In this document: piece after piece, positions 5,263 to 12,138 of the stretch | Position numbering within the stretch: the stretch's first letter is position 1 | Layout: each line of letters begins with the position of its first letter | Made by a program: the position numbers and the translations under genes | Assembly: GCA_903872875.1 (NCBI GenBank) | Contig: CAIQMJ010000673.1 | Coordinates: 1 to 12,138 of the forward strand | Length of the DNA: 12,138 bases | Source of the DNA: an uncultured Variovorax sp. | GTDB taxonomy: Bacteria; Pseudomonadota; Gammaproteobacteria; Burkholderiales; Burkholderiaceae_C | Direction of reading: 5' to 3' | The notes under the pieces: model-generated | What the model saw: the letters and a program-made list of their open reading frames with translations, nothing else | What the model was told of the DNA's origin: nothing | Database searches by the model: none

Positions 5263-7193
5263 TCCTGACCGACAACGAAACCAAAGTCGACCTGCTGAAC
5301 AACGAGGCCATCGCTGCCACGATCGTCGGGCTGCTTCGTGCCAAGCCCGATCATCCGGTGACGATCGGCGTGCACGGCGACTGGGGGGCGGGCAAGTCCA
5401 GCGTGCTCGAAATGATCGAGGCGGGCTTTGCAGACAAGAACGATGTCCTGTGCCTCAAATTCAATGGGTGGCGTTTTCAAGGCTTTGAGGACGCGAAGAT
5501 AGCTCTGATCGAAGGGATCGTCACGGGCCTGGTCGAGAAACGACCAGCGTTGAACAAGGCGGCTGTGGCCGTCAAGGATGTCTTCCGCCGCATCGACTGG
5601 CTGAAGGTCGCCAAGAGAGCCGGTGGTTTGGCCTTGACCGCCTTCACGGGAATCCCGACGCCCGAGCAAATCGGAGCCGTCGTCGGCTCGCTCGAAGCGC
5701 TGGTGGCAGACCCCGCCAAGCTCGTGACAAAAGAGAACATCTCGACGGCCATCGATGAGGCCAAGGCCCTGCTGAAGCCGGACGAGTCCAAGAATGTGCC
5801 GGAGGAAGTGGAGGCGTTCCGCAAGGCGTTCGACCAGCTCTTGAAAGACGCAGGCATCAAGCAGCTCGTTGTCCTGATCGATGACCTCGACCGTTGCCTG
5901 CCCGACACCGCCATTGAAACGCTCGAAGCCATCCGGCTGTTCGTGTTCACGGCGCGGACGGCGTTCGTCGTCGCGGCCGACGAGGCGATGATCGAGTACG
6001 CGGTGCGCAAACACTTCCCCGATCTGCCCGACAGCACCGGCCCGCGCGACTACGCCCGCAACTATCTCGAAAAGCTCATCCAGGTTCCGTTCCGCATCCC
6101 GGCTTTGGGAGAGGCCGAGACGCGGATCTACGTCACGCTGTTGCTAACCGGCGCCGAGATCGGCGAGAACGACGCAGACTATGGGAAGCTGATCGCCGTC
6201 GCTAGGGAAAAGCTGAAGCGGCCTTGGACCAGCGGCGGTCTGGACGTAGCGACTGTCAAGGCGACACTCGGCAAGCAGGCCGAGAAGGCGAACAATGCGC
6301 TTGCGCTCAGCGACCAGATCGGTCCCATCCTGGCCAGTGGTACGAAGGGCAACCCGAGACAGATCAAGCGCTTTCTCAACACGCTGTTGTTGCGCGAGCG
6401 CACCGCGATCGCACGCGGTTTCGGCGACGACATCAAGCTCCCCGTGCTTGCGAAGCTCATGCTCGCGGAGCGCTTCATCCCGAGGTTGTTCGAGCAGATC
6501 GCGTTCGTTGCGGCGGTCCATCCGCAAGGGCTGTGCGAAGACCTGGAAGCGCTGGAAACGGGTTTGGCGACGGCTGGTGACAAAGAGAGTGAGCCCAAGG
6601 GACATAAGACCAGCGAGCCCCCGCCCGCACCCGACAGCGCCGTGTTGACCGAGTGGAAGTCGCTGGAGACGGTGCGCGACTGGGCGCACCTTTCGCCGAA
6701 GCTGTCGGGGCTCGATCTGCGCCCCTACCTGTTCGTGACAAAGGACAAGAAGGACTACTTCGGCCCGGTGTCTGTGTTGGGTCACTTGGCTGGCGTGGTG
6801 GAGAAGCTGTTCGGGGGCAAGATGACCGTCCAAGGCTACGACGCCGAGTTGAAGCAGCTCGTGCAGCCCGAAGCCGAGAAGGTGTTTGAGGCCGTGCGCA
6901 GCAAGATCATGAGCACGGGAGCCTTCGACACCAGGCCGGCGGGTGTCGAAGGCCTCGTTGTCCTCGTAAAGGCCCAGCCCGGCCTTCAGACCCGCTTGAT
7001 GGATTTCCTGGAGGCACTGCCAAGCGGCAAGTGCGGGCCTTGGGCGGTCAGCGGCTGGCAGGGTGTCATCAAAGACACCGAATGTGCCACGCGCCTGACG
7101 AAGCTGCTGGGAGACTGGGGCAAGGTCACCAACAACCCCGGCCTCAAGGCAAGCGCCGAAGCAGTGCTCAGGGATCTGAAGGGAGGCCGTTGA
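5259..7193 (+). CDS. qatA: QatA, KAP-family P-loop NTPase of the Qat defence system
   Basis: This encodes a 644-residue KAP-family P-loop ATPase. The Walker A motif is GVHGDWGAGKSS (37-48), and the Walker B region LVVLIDDLDRC (203-213) is followed by the conserved VVAADEAMI segment. FNGWRF (68-73), NYLEKLIQVPFRIP (268-281) and a GNPRQIKRFLN segment are further KAP hallmarks. Many KAP NTPases carry transmembrane helices between Walker A and B; here only one weak hydrophobic patch (about 120-130) is seen, so a cytoplasmic protein is likely. The ATG at 5259 overlaps the previous stop (ATGA), and the much longer upstream open frame is just the overlap with the hydrolase gene. In Qat systems QatA is the ATPase component. 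The exact order A-B-C-D downstream makes the assignment strong. Confidence 0.92.
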   Translation: MILTDNETKVDLLNNEAIAATIVGLLRAKPDHPVTIGVHGDWGAGKSSVLEMIEAGFADKNDVLCLKFNGWRFQGFEDAKIALIEGIVTGLVEKRPALNKAAVAVKDVFRRIDWLKVAKRAGGLALTAFTGIPTPEQIGAVVGSLEALVADPAKLVTKENISTAIDEAKALLKPDESKNVPEEVEAFRKAFDQLLKDAGIKQLVVLIDDLDRCLPDTAIETLEAIRLFVFTARTAFVVAADEAMIEYAVRKHFPDLPDSTGPRDYARNYLEKLIQVPFRIPALGEAETRIYVTLLLTGAEIGENDADYGKLIAVAREKLKRPWTSGGLDVATVKATLGKQAEKANNALALSDQIGPILASGTKGNPRQIKRFLNTLLLRERTAIARGFGDDIKLPVLAKLMLAERFIPRLFEQIAFVAAVHPQGLCEDLEALETGLATAGDKESEPKGHKTSEPPPAPDSAVLTEWKSLETVRDWAHLSPKLSGLDLRPYLFVTKDKKDYFGPVSVLGHLAGVVEKLFGGKMTVQGYDAELKQLVQPEAEKVFEAVRSKIMSTGAFDTRPAGVEGLVVLVKAQPGLQTRLMDFLEALPSGKCGPWAVSGWQGVIKDTECATRLTKLLGDWGKVTNNPGLKASAEAVLRDLKGGR

Positions 7194-8077
7194 TGGGAAC
7201 CTCGACAGCTTACGGCGGCCCTGGCGGCGGAACACCGCTTGTTCCTTCATGGCTGGGCGACGCCGGTGGCGGTGACGCTCCTGCTGCCCCTCCGGGCAAT
7301 GGGGCAGGTCCGGACGGCCAGGCGCCCGCGGATGGTACTGCGCCACCGGTGCCGCCGAACCGCCCGCCCATTCCCCGGACTGCGGACCCGCAACGCTTCG
7401 CCGGTGCTCGCTCTAACCTCACACGATTCGCGGGCTCCGGCGGTAGCGACCGGGCCAGCCTGGGCCGCGCCGTCTCAAGGTACGTCTCGACGTCCGCCGG
7501 GGGCGCGCGCCAGGCTGCCCAACGCATGGGCGCCTCTCGGGGTTCCGGCGCGCGGCTCCTCGGCTTCCTGACCGATGCGCAAACGCGGGGTGTGCGCGAG
7601 GCGTTGCGAGCGCTGGACCTGGAATCGTTGGCGGGTCGCCCGATCACCGAAATTTTCGTGGGCCTGGCCGACTACATCTGTCCGGGCGCGGGAACGGTTG
7701 ACGAAGGCATCGCCCGCGAGGCCTACATCGAAACCATCGTTGAACTGGCGAGTGAAGGTCTCACCGACCTTGCCACGTTCACCCCGGATCAGATGCAGAC
7801 GGTTTTCGAGCTGTATGCCACCCATGCGATCGAGGCGCGCATCTGCAACGACATCGGCACCAAGGCCGTGACCATGCCAGCGGACGCGCAGGCTGCACAC
7901 CGCGTCGAGCAGCAGTTGCGCGACTTCATCCGAGGCGGGGTAAGCGACGCGGTCACTCGTGCCAGGGCAGAGACACCCAATCTCACGCCCGAACGAATTC
8001 AGGGCTTCGTGGACGCAGTGTACGAGTCCGCATTCGCGATCTTGCAGACCTTGGGTGATGCGGAGGCCAATCAATGA
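7193..8077 (+). CDS. qatB: QatB, Qat system component of unknown biochemical role
   Basis: This 294-residue protein has a low-complexity N-terminus (residues 1-65) rich in Gly, Pro and Ala that begins MGTSTAYGGPGGGTPLVPSW, as I recall for QatB proteins. A basic, Arg-rich linker (68-125) follows, then a predicted helical domain (126-294). No enzymatic motif is visible. Its identity rests largely on position between qatA and qatC. The ATG at 7193 shares one base with the qatA stop (TGATG), with GGGAGG 6 nt upstream; the frame opens further upstream, but only inside qatA. A glycine-rich flexible tail on a defence component could be a site for modification or processing, possibly by QatC, but that is inference. 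Confidence 0.85.
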   Translation: MGTSTAYGGPGGGTPLVPSWLGDAGGGDAPAAPPGNGAGPDGQAPADGTAPPVPPNRPPIPRTADPQRFAGARSNLTRFAGSGGSDRASLGRAVSRYVSTSAGGARQAAQRMGASRGSGARLLGFLTDAQTRGVREALRALDLESLAGRPITEIFVGLADYICPGAGTVDEGIAREAYIETIVELASEGLTDLATFTPDQMQTVFELYATHAIEARICNDIGTKAVTMPADAQAAHRVEQQLRDFIRGGVSDAVTRARAETPNLTPERIQGFVDAVYESAFAILQTLGDAEANQ

Positions 8078-9441
8078 AGCGGCAACTCCTGGCTGGCCGT
8101 TTCGGCCCTGACGACCACGTTGATGTAACGGTAGGCGCCGATGAGCAGCGAACCTACCTGCAATTGGTCATCGGCGAAAAGTCCTTGGACCACGGTCTCG
8201 GTGGCGCGCTCACCAGCCTGAAGAAGATCGGCGTATTCCCCTCGGAGATCGGCATCGACCTGCTGGTGCTGGCAGCTCATGTCCATGCGGCCGACACACG
8301 CATCTCTCGTGCCGAGCAGTCACAGGATTCGTGGACGCGCGAAATACGGCTGGTTGTTCCAGTCAGCGATCCAGCTCGCTGGAGCGCAGCAGCACCGACG
8401 CTGAAGAAGTCGCTTGACTTCTTGACAGGCGATCGCTGGACGATTGGCTTCAGAGCACGTCCGGCTCGCTTCGCGACGATCGCCCAGACAGTTCCTCCGA
8501 GCCTGATCGCTCTCCCCTTTGATTCCGTCAGCCTGTTTTCCGGAGGACTGGACAGCCTGATTGGCGCCATCGACCTGTTGGAGGATGGTGCCACGCCGTT
8601 ACTGATCAGTCACTTTGGTGAAGGTTCAATCAGCGACGCGCAAGGCAAATTGTTCACGGGTTTGAGAAAGCAGTATGTCAAGTCGTCTTTCGAGCGGCTG
8701 CGTGTCGGCATGACCTTCAAGAAAGGTTTGGTGGCCGACGTTGGCTCGGAAGACAGCACGCGCGGCAGGTCGTTCCTGTTCTTCGCACTCGGCGTGTTCG
8801 CGGGCACTGGGCTGGGGCACCGCTTTGTACTGCGCGTACCCGAGAATGGTCTGATCGCTCTGAATGTGCCATTGGACCCTTTGCGGCTGGGCTCGAACAG
8901 CACTCGAACTACGCATCCTTACTACATGGCAAGGTGGAACGACCTACTCGGCGAACTCGGCATCAACGGCGAAGTTCAGAATCCGTACTGGGACAAGACG
9001 AAGGGCGAGATGGCCGCAGCCTGCCGCAACCCGGCCCTCTTGAAGAAGCTGGCGCCAGATTCGTTGTCGTGCTCGTCCCCCGCCAAAGCCCGATGGCTAG
9101 GGCATGGCATCGAGCACTGCGGCTACTGTCTGCCATGTCTGATCCGCCGCGCAGCGTTGGAGGCAGCATGGGGTACGGGAAGCGATCCGACGACGTACAC
9201 CGTATCCGACCTTCACGCCCAGCCGTTGGATACGCGCCAAGCGACCGGAGTACAGGTCAGGTCGTTTCAGTACGCGATCGAGCGCTTGAGGGAAAAACCG
9301 CAGCTCGCAAACCTCTTGATTCACAAACCGGGCTCGCTTGCTGAAGAAGCCGAGCATCTGGATGAGCTTGCCGATGTCTATCGGCGCGGCCTTGGCGAAG
9401 TTGCGCGGCTCATTGATGGCACCGAGGCGAAACCGAGTTGA
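8074..9441 (+). CDS. qatC: QatC, QueC-like PP-loop enzyme of the Qat system
   Basis: This 455-residue protein contains a QueC-like domain. QueC makes 7-cyano-7-deazaguanine (preQ0) using ATP. The PP-loop motif SGGLDS is at 156-161. Four zinc cysteines are present: C333 and the cluster C349-x2-C352-x2-C355 (HCGYCLPC). Conserved RSFLFFALG (232-240) and PENG (256-259) segments lie between, so the site looks intact. Ordinary QueC is about 220-230 residues; this protein has some 150 extra residues before the PP-loop and a long C-terminal extension, as is typical of the defence version. Whether it modifies nucleic acid, a small molecule or a protein is not shown by sequence. The start overlaps the qatB stop (ATGA), with GGAGG 7 nt upstream. 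Confidence 0.92.
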   Translation: MKRQLLAGRFGPDDHVDVTVGADEQRTYLQLVIGEKSLDHGLGGALTSLKKIGVFPSEIGIDLLVLAAHVHAADTRISRAEQSQDSWTREIRLVVPVSDPARWSAAAPTLKKSLDFLTGDRWTIGFRARPARFATIAQTVPPSLIALPFDSVSLFSGGLDSLIGAIDLLEDGATPLLISHFGEGSISDAQGKLFTGLRKQYVKSSFERLRVGMTFKKGLVADVGSEDSTRGRSFLFFALGVFAGTGLGHRFVLRVPENGLIALNVPLDPLRLGSNSTRTTHPYYMARWNDLLGELGINGEVQNPYWDKTKGEMAAACRNPALLKKLAPDSLSCSSPAKARWLGHGIEHCGYCLPCLIRRAALEAAWGTGSDPTTYTVSDLHAQPLDTRQATGVQVRSFQYAIERLREKPQLANLLIHKPGSLAEEAEHLDELADVYRRGLGEVARLIDGTEAKPS

Positions 9442-9454
9442 CGAGGATGCGTGC

Positions 9455-10204
9455 ATGATCTCTTCAACCGGCCTCGTGGACTTCCACTGCCACCTCGATC
9501 TCTACCCGGACCATGCCGTGGCAGTTCGGGACGCGGAGGCGGCCGGCGTGTTCACGCTGGCGGTGACGACAACACCGCGCGCCTGGCCTCGCAATCACGA
9601 ACTCGCGCAGCGAACGAAGCATGTTCGAGCGGCACTGGGGCTGCATCCGCAGTTGGTCGCGGAGCGTGAAAACGAAATCGAATTGTGGGATCGATACCTT
9701 GCGGAGACGCGCTACATCGGTGAGGTCGGATTGGACGCCGGCCCCCGGTTCTTCAAGTCACTCGATGCGCAGAAGCGCGTATTCCAGCATGTGTTGCAGC
9801 GCTGCGCTCAGGCCGGTGGGAAAGTGATCACGGTCCACAGCATCAGGTCAGCCAAGGCGGTGCTTGATCTTGTCGAGACGCATCTGCCACCCGAGCGCGG
9901 CAAGATCGTTCTTCATTGGTTCACCGGGACAAAGAGCGAGGCGAAGCGTGCGCTGGAGTTGGGCTGCTACTTCTCGATCAACGCAGGAATGCTTGGCAAT
10001 GAGAAACACGCGCCAATGATGCAGACCATCCCGCTGGATCGGATGCTGACGGAAACCGACGGTCCCTTCACTCGCGCCGGCGACAGACCCTCGCAGCCGG
10101 CCGATGTGGCGGGCGTAGTGGAGTCGCTGGGCCGTTTGCATGGGCTGCCTGCGACCAATGTGGCCAACCTCGTTCGCGACAACCTACGCGCTTTGCTCGG
10201 ATAG
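9455..10204 (+). CDS. qatD: QatD, TatD-like metal-dependent nuclease of the Qat system
   Basis: This 249-residue protein is a TatD-family hydrolase with a TIM-barrel metal site. The metal ligands are all present: H11-x-H13 (VDFHCHLD), E90 (IGEVGLD), H128 (VHS), H154 (HWFTG) and D202 (TETDGP). The size matches the family. TatD proteins are exonucleases or deoxyribonucleases, and in Qat systems this gene is the last of four. I chose the ATG at 9455, with GAGG 8 nt upstream, 13 nt after the qatC stop. The frame is open back to 9338, but that extension lies in qatC and precedes no TatD sequence. It is the only Qat gene here that does not overlap its upstream neighbour. Confidence 0.92.
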   Translation: MISSTGLVDFHCHLDLYPDHAVAVRDAEAAGVFTLAVTTTPRAWPRNHELAQRTKHVRAALGLHPQLVAERENEIELWDRYLAETRYIGEVGLDAGPRFFKSLDAQKRVFQHVLQRCAQAGGKVITVHSIRSAKAVLDLVETHLPPERGKIVLHWFTGTKSEAKRALELGCYFSINAGMLGNEKHAPMMQTIPLDRMLTETDGPFTRAGDRPSQPADVAGVVESLGRLHGLPATNVANLVRDNLRALLG

Positions 10205-10250
10205 TTGGAGATCAATGGAGTAGTGGTGGTCGGCCGAACCACGTGTGCTC

Positions 10251-10297
10251 TCGGAAGCCAATTGTCGTGACACCGACACGACAATCTTGGCTGCCGA
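10251..10297. repeat. Long imperfect hairpin between qatD and the OLD nuclease gene
   Basis: The perfect 9-bp arms ATTGTCGTG (10261-10269) and CACGACAAT (10277-10285) enclose a 7-nt loop. The structure extends outward through AGCCA with TGGCT (2-nt bulge) and TCGG with CCGA (1-nt mismatch), making an 18-bp imperfect stem. No T-run follows on the plus strand, so it is not a textbook intrinsic terminator. It may be an operator, a processing signal or a Rho-assisted stop. A smaller hairpin, GTGGT/ACCAC (10226-10242), lies just upstream. Confidence 0.65.
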
Positions 10298-10318
10298 CCG
10301 ACTCACGAAACAGGCCGC

Positions 10319-10324
10319 AGGAGG
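10319..10324 (+). promoter_or_regulatory. Ribosome binding site deciding the GTG start of the OLD nuclease
   Basis: A perfect AGGAGG sits 9 nt before the GTG at 10334. It supports that unusual start codon, and the protein then begins MYLAQLRISNFRKL, as expected for an SMC/OLD-like ATPase N-terminus. Confidence 0.8.
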
Positions 10325-10333
10325 ACATCATCG

Positions 10334-12079
10334 GTGTATCTGGCACAACTGAGAATATCCAACTTCAGGAAACTACAGAAAGTTGATCTGAGCTTCCAGC
10401 CAGGACTGAACGTTCTGGTCGGCTCTAACAACGTCGGCAAGACCGCTGTCGTCGATGCACTGCGTGCGCTGCTTGCGGGGCATGATGAGCCGTACCCTCG
10501 CCTCGACAGCGAGGATATGCACCGGCCCAAGGGCGGTGCTCCGGCGGGCGACATCGAGTTCCAGTACGTCTTTCGTGATTTGGACCCGGATGACGAGGCC
10601 GATTTCCTGGCGGCGCTGAAGCCCGACGCACTCGGCAAGCTCGAAGCGCATATCACCATCCGTTACTCGGAAGCCGACAAGACGGGAAGGCTGCGTGCCA
10701 AGCGCTGGTGTGGCGACCACGAGGACATGGGCTTGACCGCAGACATGATGGAGAACTTGCGCGGTGTCTATCTGCCCCCGCTGCGGGACGCTTCGCAAGG
10801 ACTCAAGCCCAGTCGCACCAGCCAATTGGCCCGGTTGTTTCAGCTCCTGGCTGACGACGCGGGACGCGATGGCATCAATGACGCGCTGAAGAAGCTCGAC
10901 GAGGAGTTGAAGAAGCACGAGCCTGTCGTCAACACTCACACAGCCATCAAGAACCGGCACGGTACGATGCTTGGGCCGCAGCTTGCCCAAATTCTGGATC
11001 TTGGCCTGAGCGGTAGCGACTTTCAGCGGCTGGCGTCGCGCCTGTCGCTGGTGGTGGACACGTTCGAGATTGAGCAGAACGGGCTCGGCTTCAACAACTT
11101 GATCTTCATGGCCGTCGTGCTCAGTGAGCTGGCCAAGAACCCGGAAGCAAGCTATCGAGGCCTGATCATCGAGGAGCCGGAGGCGCACCTGCACCCGCAA
11201 CTTCAGGCGGTACTGCTGGACTATCTGGGGACTATCAAGGCCGTCGAGGGCGAGAAGCCTGTCCAGTTGTTCGTTACAAGCCACTCCCCCAACTTCGCCA
11301 GCATCGCCGATCTCGACAGCCTTGCCTGCCTGGTCGATACGGGGAGCTCCGTGGAGACATTCTTTCCGCGTACGATCGCCTTCGGCAAGGGGAAGCGGGA
11401 GAAGCTGGAACGTTACCTCGACGTGACCCGTGCCGAGTTGTTCTTTGCCCGCCGTGTCATCTTCGTCGAAGGTGCGGCCGAGTTGATGCTGGTGAGCGTG
11501 TTGGCGGAGAAGTGCGGGCATAGGCTGCGCGAACACGGTGTCAGCCTGATCAGCGTCGAAGGATTGAACTTCGACTCGTTCCTGCCGCTGTTCGGCGAAA
11601 AGGCACTGAAGATCCCGGTCGCTGTCATAACAGACGCGGACCCGGTCGGCGAACCCGACGGCGACGGAGAACCGCAGGCGGCCTACCCCGCGCCCGGTAC
11701 TGCTGTGAAGGTGTCGGACAACACCGCCAAGATGAAGGAAGGCGAGGATACCTTCGTCAAGGTATTCCACGGTCTCAAGACATTCGAATACGACTTGGCC
11801 CTGCATGCCGACAACCGTGTCGCGATGCTGGCGGCTCTCAAGGAACTGCATCCGAAGATCGGCGAAACCGTCGCAGTAGCGGTCGAAGCCGCGGAAGGCG
11901 ATGCGGCCAAGGCGCGCGCCCTTTTCAGCGGCATGTTTGAGCGCCCGCAGAACAATGTGCAGAAAGGCCGCTTCGGCCAGGCACTCGCGCAGGTGATTGC
12001 CGATGGCGCCGCGTGCGTAGTGCCGGACTACATCCGCGAGGCAATCACCCACGCCTGTCAAGTCAAGGAGCCCGAGTAG
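10334..12079 (+). CDS. gajA: OLD-family ATPase/TOPRIM endonuclease, GajA-like
   Basis: This 581-residue protein combines an ABC-type ATPase with a TOPRIM nuclease domain. The Walker A motif is GSNNVGKT (30-37), a signature-like LGFNNL lies near 251-256, Walker B is GLIIEEPEAHLHPQ (276-289), and the H-loop is TSHSP (315-319). The TOPRIM domain begins at about 374 with FVEG (E379) and has the metal-binding TDAD (D434, D436). Length and order match GajA of Gabija, about 580 residues, a DNA-nicking enzyme controlled by nucleotide levels. The GTG start is backed by a strong ribosome binding site. A UvrD-like gene overlaps its stop, as in Gabija and other class 2 OLD nucleases. The OLD assignment is near certain; calling it Gabija depends on the incomplete partner. 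Confidence 0.87.
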   Translation: MYLAQLRISNFRKLQKVDLSFQPGLNVLVGSNNVGKTAVVDALRALLAGHDEPYPRLDSEDMHRPKGGAPAGDIEFQYVFRDLDPDDEADFLAALKPDALGKLEAHITIRYSEADKTGRLRAKRWCGDHEDMGLTADMMENLRGVYLPPLRDASQGLKPSRTSQLARLFQLLADDAGRDGINDALKKLDEELKKHEPVVNTHTAIKNRHGTMLGPQLAQILDLGLSGSDFQRLASRLSLVVDTFEIEQNGLGFNNLIFMAVVLSELAKNPEASYRGLIIEEPEAHLHPQLQAVLLDYLGTIKAVEGEKPVQLFVTSHSPNFASIADLDSLACLVDTGSSVETFFPRTIAFGKGKREKLERYLDVTRAELFFARRVIFVEGAAELMLVSVLAEKCGHRLREHGVSLISVEGLNFDSFLPLFGEKALKIPVAVITDADPVGEPDGDGEPQAAYPAPGTAVKVSDNTAKMKEGEDTFVKVFHGLKTFEYDLALHADNRVAMLAALKELHPKIGETVAVAVEAAEGDAAKARALFSGMFERPQNNVQKGRFGQALAQVIADGAACVVPDYIREAITHACQVKEPE

Positions 12080-12138
12080 TGACCCAGCCGTCCGACGAGC
12101 AGTTGCAGGTCATCGGCGCACCAATCGCACCGATGTCC
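12079..12138 (+). CDS. UvrD/PcrA-type helicase, GajB-like, N-terminal fragment only
   Basis: Only the first 20 codons are in the window: GTG start, then a sequence containing PSDEQLQVI and ending at the window edge. PSDEQ..VI is the Q-motif region that precedes Walker A in UvrD/PcrA/Rep helicases. The GTG shares one base with the upstream TAG stop, and AAGGAG lies 8 nt upstream, so translation is coupled to the OLD nuclease gene. In Gabija the partner GajB is a UvrD-like helicase of about 490 residues. The fragment is too short to tell GajB from a longer UvrD-type helicase. Confidence 0.72.
   Translation, partial: MTQPSDEQLQVIGAPIAPMS

Noticed and set aside
6144..7346. 400-codon open frame on the minus strand
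   Set aside because: It is antisense to qatA and the qatB start; no motif and no upstream signal.
10251..10297. Standard Rho-independent terminator after qatD
   Set aside because: The hairpin is strong, but no T-run follows on either strand, so I list it as a hairpin of unknown role.
10373..12061. 562-codon open frame on the minus strand
   Set aside because: It is antisense to the OLD nuclease gene, whose motifs are complete. Its sequence has no family motif and reflects the high GC of the sense gene.

Overview
This 12.1 kb, GC-rich window looks like the cargo region of a proteobacterial integrative element, and most of it is an anti-phage defence island. High GC, G/C-ending codons and GC-rich hairpin repeats at the left fit a Pseudomonas, Burkholderiales or Xanthomonadales type of host. 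The assignment to an integrative conjugative element (ICE) is inference: no integrase, attachment site or conjugation gene is present.

Layout. Positions 1-786 hold no convincing gene, only GC-rich hairpins and short dispersed repeats. A small minus-strand gene (841-1233, 130 aa, four-ligand zinc-binding signature) ends in a strong intrinsic terminator (787-822). A second repeat-rich gap (1234-1590) leads to a promoter (1612-1640) flanked by two palindromic ACTGnnCAGT sites. From here every gene is on the plus strand.

Module 1 (1680-4596) is an AbiE-like pair, an AbiEi-type winged-helix protein followed by a nucleotidyltransferase, with an Mrr-like PD-(D/E)xK endonuclease as third gene. The starts overlap the preceding stops (TGATG, then ATGA). 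Module 2 (4654-10204) is a complete Qat system: QatA (KAP-family NTPase), QatB, QatC (QueC-like) and QatD (TatD-like nuclease). Directly upstream of it, and joined by an ATGA overlap, is a poly-gamma-glutamate hydrolase-family gene that is not part of the described four-gene Qat system. Module 3 (10334 to the window end) is an OLD-family ATPase/TOPRIM nuclease resembling GajA, followed by the first 20 codons of a UvrD-type helicase (GajB-like). That makes a Gabija or class 2 OLD pair, cut by the window edge.

How the genes may work together. Module 1 is probably autorepressed by its AbiEi protein through the two palindromes. The only gaps between 1680 and 10204 are 57 bp (4597-4653) and 13 bp (9442-9454), so modules 1 and 2 may be read as one transcript. 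The 129-bp gap before gajA holds a long imperfect hairpin and may separate module 3. The points most worth following are the extra hydrolase coupled to Qat, the three-gene AbiE/nuclease arrangement, and the nuclease-like motif inside the AbiEi protein.
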